A stretch of 12,226 nt of DNA from Paramecium sonneborni (taxonomy: Eukaryota; Ciliophora; Oligohymenophorea; Peniculida; Parameciidae). Below are positions 10,085-12,226 of the stretch, in pieces. The DNA lies in the NCBI GenBank assembly GCA_905182985.1, contig CAJJDN010000064.1, positions 48,847 to 61,072 of the forward strand, in the 5' to 3' direction. The notes beneath the pieces are model-generated. The model saw only the letters and a list, made by a program, of their open reading frames with translations. It made no database searches and was not told the DNA's origin. Position 1 is the stretch's first letter. The number at the start of each line of letters is the position of its first letter. The position numbers and the translations under genes are program-made.

Positions 10085-10576
10085 ATTTTTTGTTAGTATA
10101 ATAATGTTTATGAATAAATATTGGTTCTTATACCTTAATGTTATTTTAAATGTCTGGGAATGGCTCTTTGAGGAGTTATTTTGCAAATTTATAGGTGTCA
10201 TCATAAGTATAAAGGGCCTCTTCATCCCAAATAATTTCATCCAACAATAAATCTAAAACTTATCTGCTTAATTCCTGGAAATTGTGTTTTAAAAGTAATT
10301 TTGATATAATTTGTATGGTTAATTCTTAGATTCGATTATCTTAATGTTGTAATAGTTATAATAAAGAATTTTATAATATTTACAAGACATTATCTACACC
10401 GTCTGCTATAAACTAATATTCTAATAATTTATTACATTAAATATTTCCATAGCATATAGAATTTTCTATTCACTTTAGTAAAGGGATTTCGCCTTTTCAA
10501 ATAATTCTTCCTTAGAAGTATTGGTTATTCTGAATTCATCATTAAAAGAGTTGATATTTGTTTGTTAATTTGCCAT
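8844..10576 (-). CDS. HEAT/ARM-like helical-repeat protein (569 aa, one 23-nt intron)
   Basis: With TAA and TAG as Gln the gene runs from ATG at 10576-10574 to TGA at 8846-8844. Exon 1 covers 10576-10436 (47 codons) and exon 2 covers 10412-8844; the coding length after splicing is 1710 nt, exactly 570 codons. The protein is almost wholly predicted helical and amphipathic. HEAT-like signatures include NKYVRQYAQKFVHHLLQKY (about 196-214), ESLEVRMQALMEYQTLNP (about 233-250) and NPMVRQAGFSLMYHLIRL (about 360-377). It has no signal peptide and no evident membrane segment, so it is presumably cytoplasmic or ciliary, and such repeats usually serve as protein-binding scaffolds. I do not recognise the orthologue and assign no gene name. 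The start is preceded by an A-rich stretch (ATAAAAATG). The broken locus at 10701-11555 lies 124 bp upstream on the same strand; the MORN gene converges from downstream. Confidence 0.9.
10413..10435 (-). other. 23-nt spliceosomal intron in the HEAT-like gene
   Basis: On the minus strand it begins GTAATAAA and ends ATATTAG. It is in phase 0 after Asn47. Splicing here opens a continuous frame of helical sequence beginning FIADGVDNVLQILQNSLLQL, with no TGA until the end of the gene. Without splicing the frame drifts into low-complexity sequence. An alternative 44-nt intron at 10340-10383 also restores the frame but is long for this genome and loses the good sequence between the two sites. Confidence 0.88.
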
Positions 10577-10700
10577 TTTTATTTAAATTAAATAAGAAAT
10601 GAAATTGCAATAAAATTATAAACCAGCAATATTGATGAAAGAATTTAATTTTTTAAAATAAATTAAAATCAATTTTGTTGCAATTTTTATTAAATTTATT
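10577..10700. promoter_or_regulatory. Short A+T-rich upstream region of the HEAT-like gene
   Basis: This 124-bp interval lies between the HEAT-like start codon and the TGA of the next minus-strand locus. By position it should contain the promoter and 5' untranslated region. No specific motif can be named; it is nearly all A and T with an A-rich tract just before the ATG. Confidence 0.4.
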
Positions 10701-11555
10701 TCATTAAGGAGTTTCACAAATGTAATTTAAGAAAGATAAAGGATAATATTTGTTCCATTATGCAAGTTATAATTTATGGATTTTTATTGATAATATTATT
10801 TTAGTAGTACAGTAGTCACCATACCTAGAGCATGACTCATCTATAACTCTTTTAAATTAAGAATTCTCTATCATCTTTATTCCAAAAATATTAATTACTT
10901 TAAAAGAATTATATTTTTGTTCCTAATAATCTGCAAAAAAAGCAATAATATTCCTTTTTCCTTTATCAAATATTAGCTTGATTTTTTTATAACTTGATTC
11001 TACTCTTGGTATTATCTTGATGCAATGATTTTCAAATAATAAATATCTTTTAAAGTTCAAAAGTCATATGAGCATTCCTTTAATTATTAAGCTAACATAA
11101 ATTCCATCACTTTCAAGATTATTTTTAATTAAATTTCAGTTTTGTAATCAAAGTTTAATCTTCATCAATACAGCCATTATAAGATAAGTAAGCATTTTAA
11201 TCATTTTACACATTGCATTCAAATATCAGAAAACTTCTTAGATTTATCTATTATTAAATATTCTTATGTTCATTTATGCCCTTAACACCTGCTGCCTTAA
11301 AAGAAGTTTTAAGTTTTAGACATGATTTCTATACAGTTTTACTTTTTCTATTTGCAGAATAAAAAAGAGGAAAGGCTTATCTCTCTTAATGATTTATTAT
11401 TAAAGCATCCTCTCATCTATCTTCGGTGTATCAATCTCTTTTAACTCATTAAATTTTAAAGGATTCAAATATGCTTTGCATTCTTCATCAGTCGTTCCAT
11501 TCACAATTCTCTATCCATCTAAACCAATAGTATTATTAATCAGATATAAATCAAA
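10701..11555 (-). pseudogene. Broken minus-strand gene of unknown function
   Basis: Three frames follow in order on the minus strand. The first, 11555-11226 (110 codons), includes NNTIGLDGQRIVNGTTDEEC and PLKFNELKEIDTPKIDERML, rich in Gly, Asp, Glu and Thr and so unlike random A+T-rich translation. The second, 11412-11113 in another frame, includes FKAAGVKGINEHKN. The third returns to the first frame, spans 11135-10701 with an internal TGA at 11066-11064, and includes YQEQKYNSFKVINIFG and SCSRYGDYCTTKI before its TGA stop. The first-to-second shift could be a 26-nt intron (candidates start GTC or GTG and end AAG), but the second-to-third shift and the internal TGA have no clean intron explanation. 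I favour a decayed gene, or indel errors in the assembly. No family was recognised. Confidence 0.42.
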
Positions 11556-11995
11556 TCAATTCTGTATTCTGAACCAGATCTTATTATAATATATCTAAAA
11601 ATTAATACTTTATTTATGAGTGTTGATAGTTTTGCATGATTCTAATAATTTAGATCTCTGTATTAAATATTTGTCCCTTTCTTTTCATTTTCATTTAATA
11701 TTACTTTTGTAATGACTATGAAAATTTTTTTAATAATAGAAAAACCTCTAAGCTTTAAAGTATGGTTTAAAATGAAAAATATAAATAAAAATATCTAAAT
11801 TAACTTATTATAATAATTATCAATAACATATGTTAATCTACTTCTATAGTGATAAATTAATAATGCCAATTTTTGATGTTATCCTTTATAAATTATCCTA
11901 AAAATTTAAATATTAGTTTTTACATTTTAAATTATAATAAAAATTATTTATATTTATATTTTATATTTTATAAAGTGAAATTATAGAGTATAAAC
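11556..11995. other. A+T-rich interval with no supportable gene
   Basis: This is mostly A/T with very few G or C, especially 11890-11990. No coding-like composition, repeat or RNA gene was seen. It may contain the upstream region of the minus-strand locus and that of the plus-strand frame at the window's end, which would be divergent from each other. Confidence 0.5.
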
Positions 11996-12226
11996 ATGAT
12001 GATGATTTATTTGATAAAGTTACTATTTGGAGATGCTATTGTAAAAAATCATAATGCAAAAAACAATTATTTAGAATGTATCATCAGAAATAAAAAATGT
12101 TAAATCTTTGTAAAGGCAATAATTATGAAAATAAAGAAAAACATCAATCATTTAAAATAATTGAGTTAAGGTTAGTTTATGAAAGAAGAAATATGTAAAC
12201 GAATAAATTAATAATAAAGGATGACG
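11996..12226 (+). CDS. Possible 5' end of a Cys-containing gene, cut by the window edge
   Basis: Two plus-strand frames are open to the last base. One starts at a triple ATG (11996-12004) and gives 77 codons, including NAKNNYLECIIRNKKC and FMKEEICKRINQ. The other, with its phase set by 11992, has no ATG before its motif and includes DKVTIWRCYCKKSQCKKQLF. Both happen to contain an aromatic residue, two positions later a Cys, then six residues and a second Cys. This is loosely like the start of a FLYWCH-type zinc finger, which needs further His residues that I cannot identify with confidence. An open frame of this length arises by chance about a quarter of the time here, so coding status is uncertain, and I cannot choose between the frames with confidence. 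The ATG-initiated frame was used for the start. Confidence 0.28.

Noticed and set aside
10001..10240. A 79-codon open frame on the minus strand under the standard genetic code.
   Set aside because: It is an out-of-frame shadow inside exon 2 of the HEAT-like gene. The true frame, with TAA/TAG as Gln, runs through the same DNA with clear helical-repeat sequence.
10340..10383. A 44-nt GT-AG intron in the HEAT-like gene.
   Set aside because: It restores the frame, but the 23-nt intron at 10413-10435 does so too, fits the expected size and keeps the intervening helical sequence in frame.
1..12226. Bacterial-style features (ribosome binding sites, sigma promoters, rho-independent terminators) and CRISPR arrays.
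   Set aside because: The genetic code and introns show a nuclear ciliate genome. Sequences such as AGGAGG near 8425 fall inside a coding region and have no initiation role there.

Overview
The window looks like a piece of a Paramecium-type ciliate genome. Two intact genes read only if TAA and TAG encode glutamine and TGA is the sole stop. Each has one tiny GT-AG intron (25 and 23 nt), which is the classic Paramecium size. The sequence is roughly four-fifths A+T. No telomere, rRNA, tRNA, CRISPR array or bacterial-type signal was seen.

Layout: 1-1656 has no gene I can support. 1657-3768 (+) is a colinear chain of reading frames, broken by frameshifts and in-frame TGAs, that ends in a segment resembling the second half of a GAF domain; it is probably a decayed gene. 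4165-4624 (-) holds another pair of overlapping coding-like frames. 4625-6280 has no firm gene. 6281-6947 (+) is an intact MORN-repeat gene of 213 aa with a possible lipidation motif at its N-terminus. 8844-10576 (-) is an intact 569-aa HEAT/ARM-like helical-repeat gene, convergent with the MORN gene. 10701-11555 (-) is a third broken coding-like locus just upstream of the HEAT gene. The last 230 bases (+) carry two overlapping open frames that run off the edge.

The HEAT gene appears twice. Bases 7558-8820 and 8822-10084 (1263 bp each) match with no difference that I could see, and they are separated by a single N at 8821. The repeat begins and ends exactly at that N, so it is almost certainly an unmerged overlap between two contigs and not a biological duplication. 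The likely true locus is 1-8820 joined directly to 10085-12226, with one HEAT gene.

The two sound genes show no functional link beyond convergent orientation. Caution on open frames: with TGA as the only stop and about 80% A+T, a stop is expected only every ~60 codons. Open frames of 100-200 codons therefore arise by chance, and length alone was not accepted as evidence.
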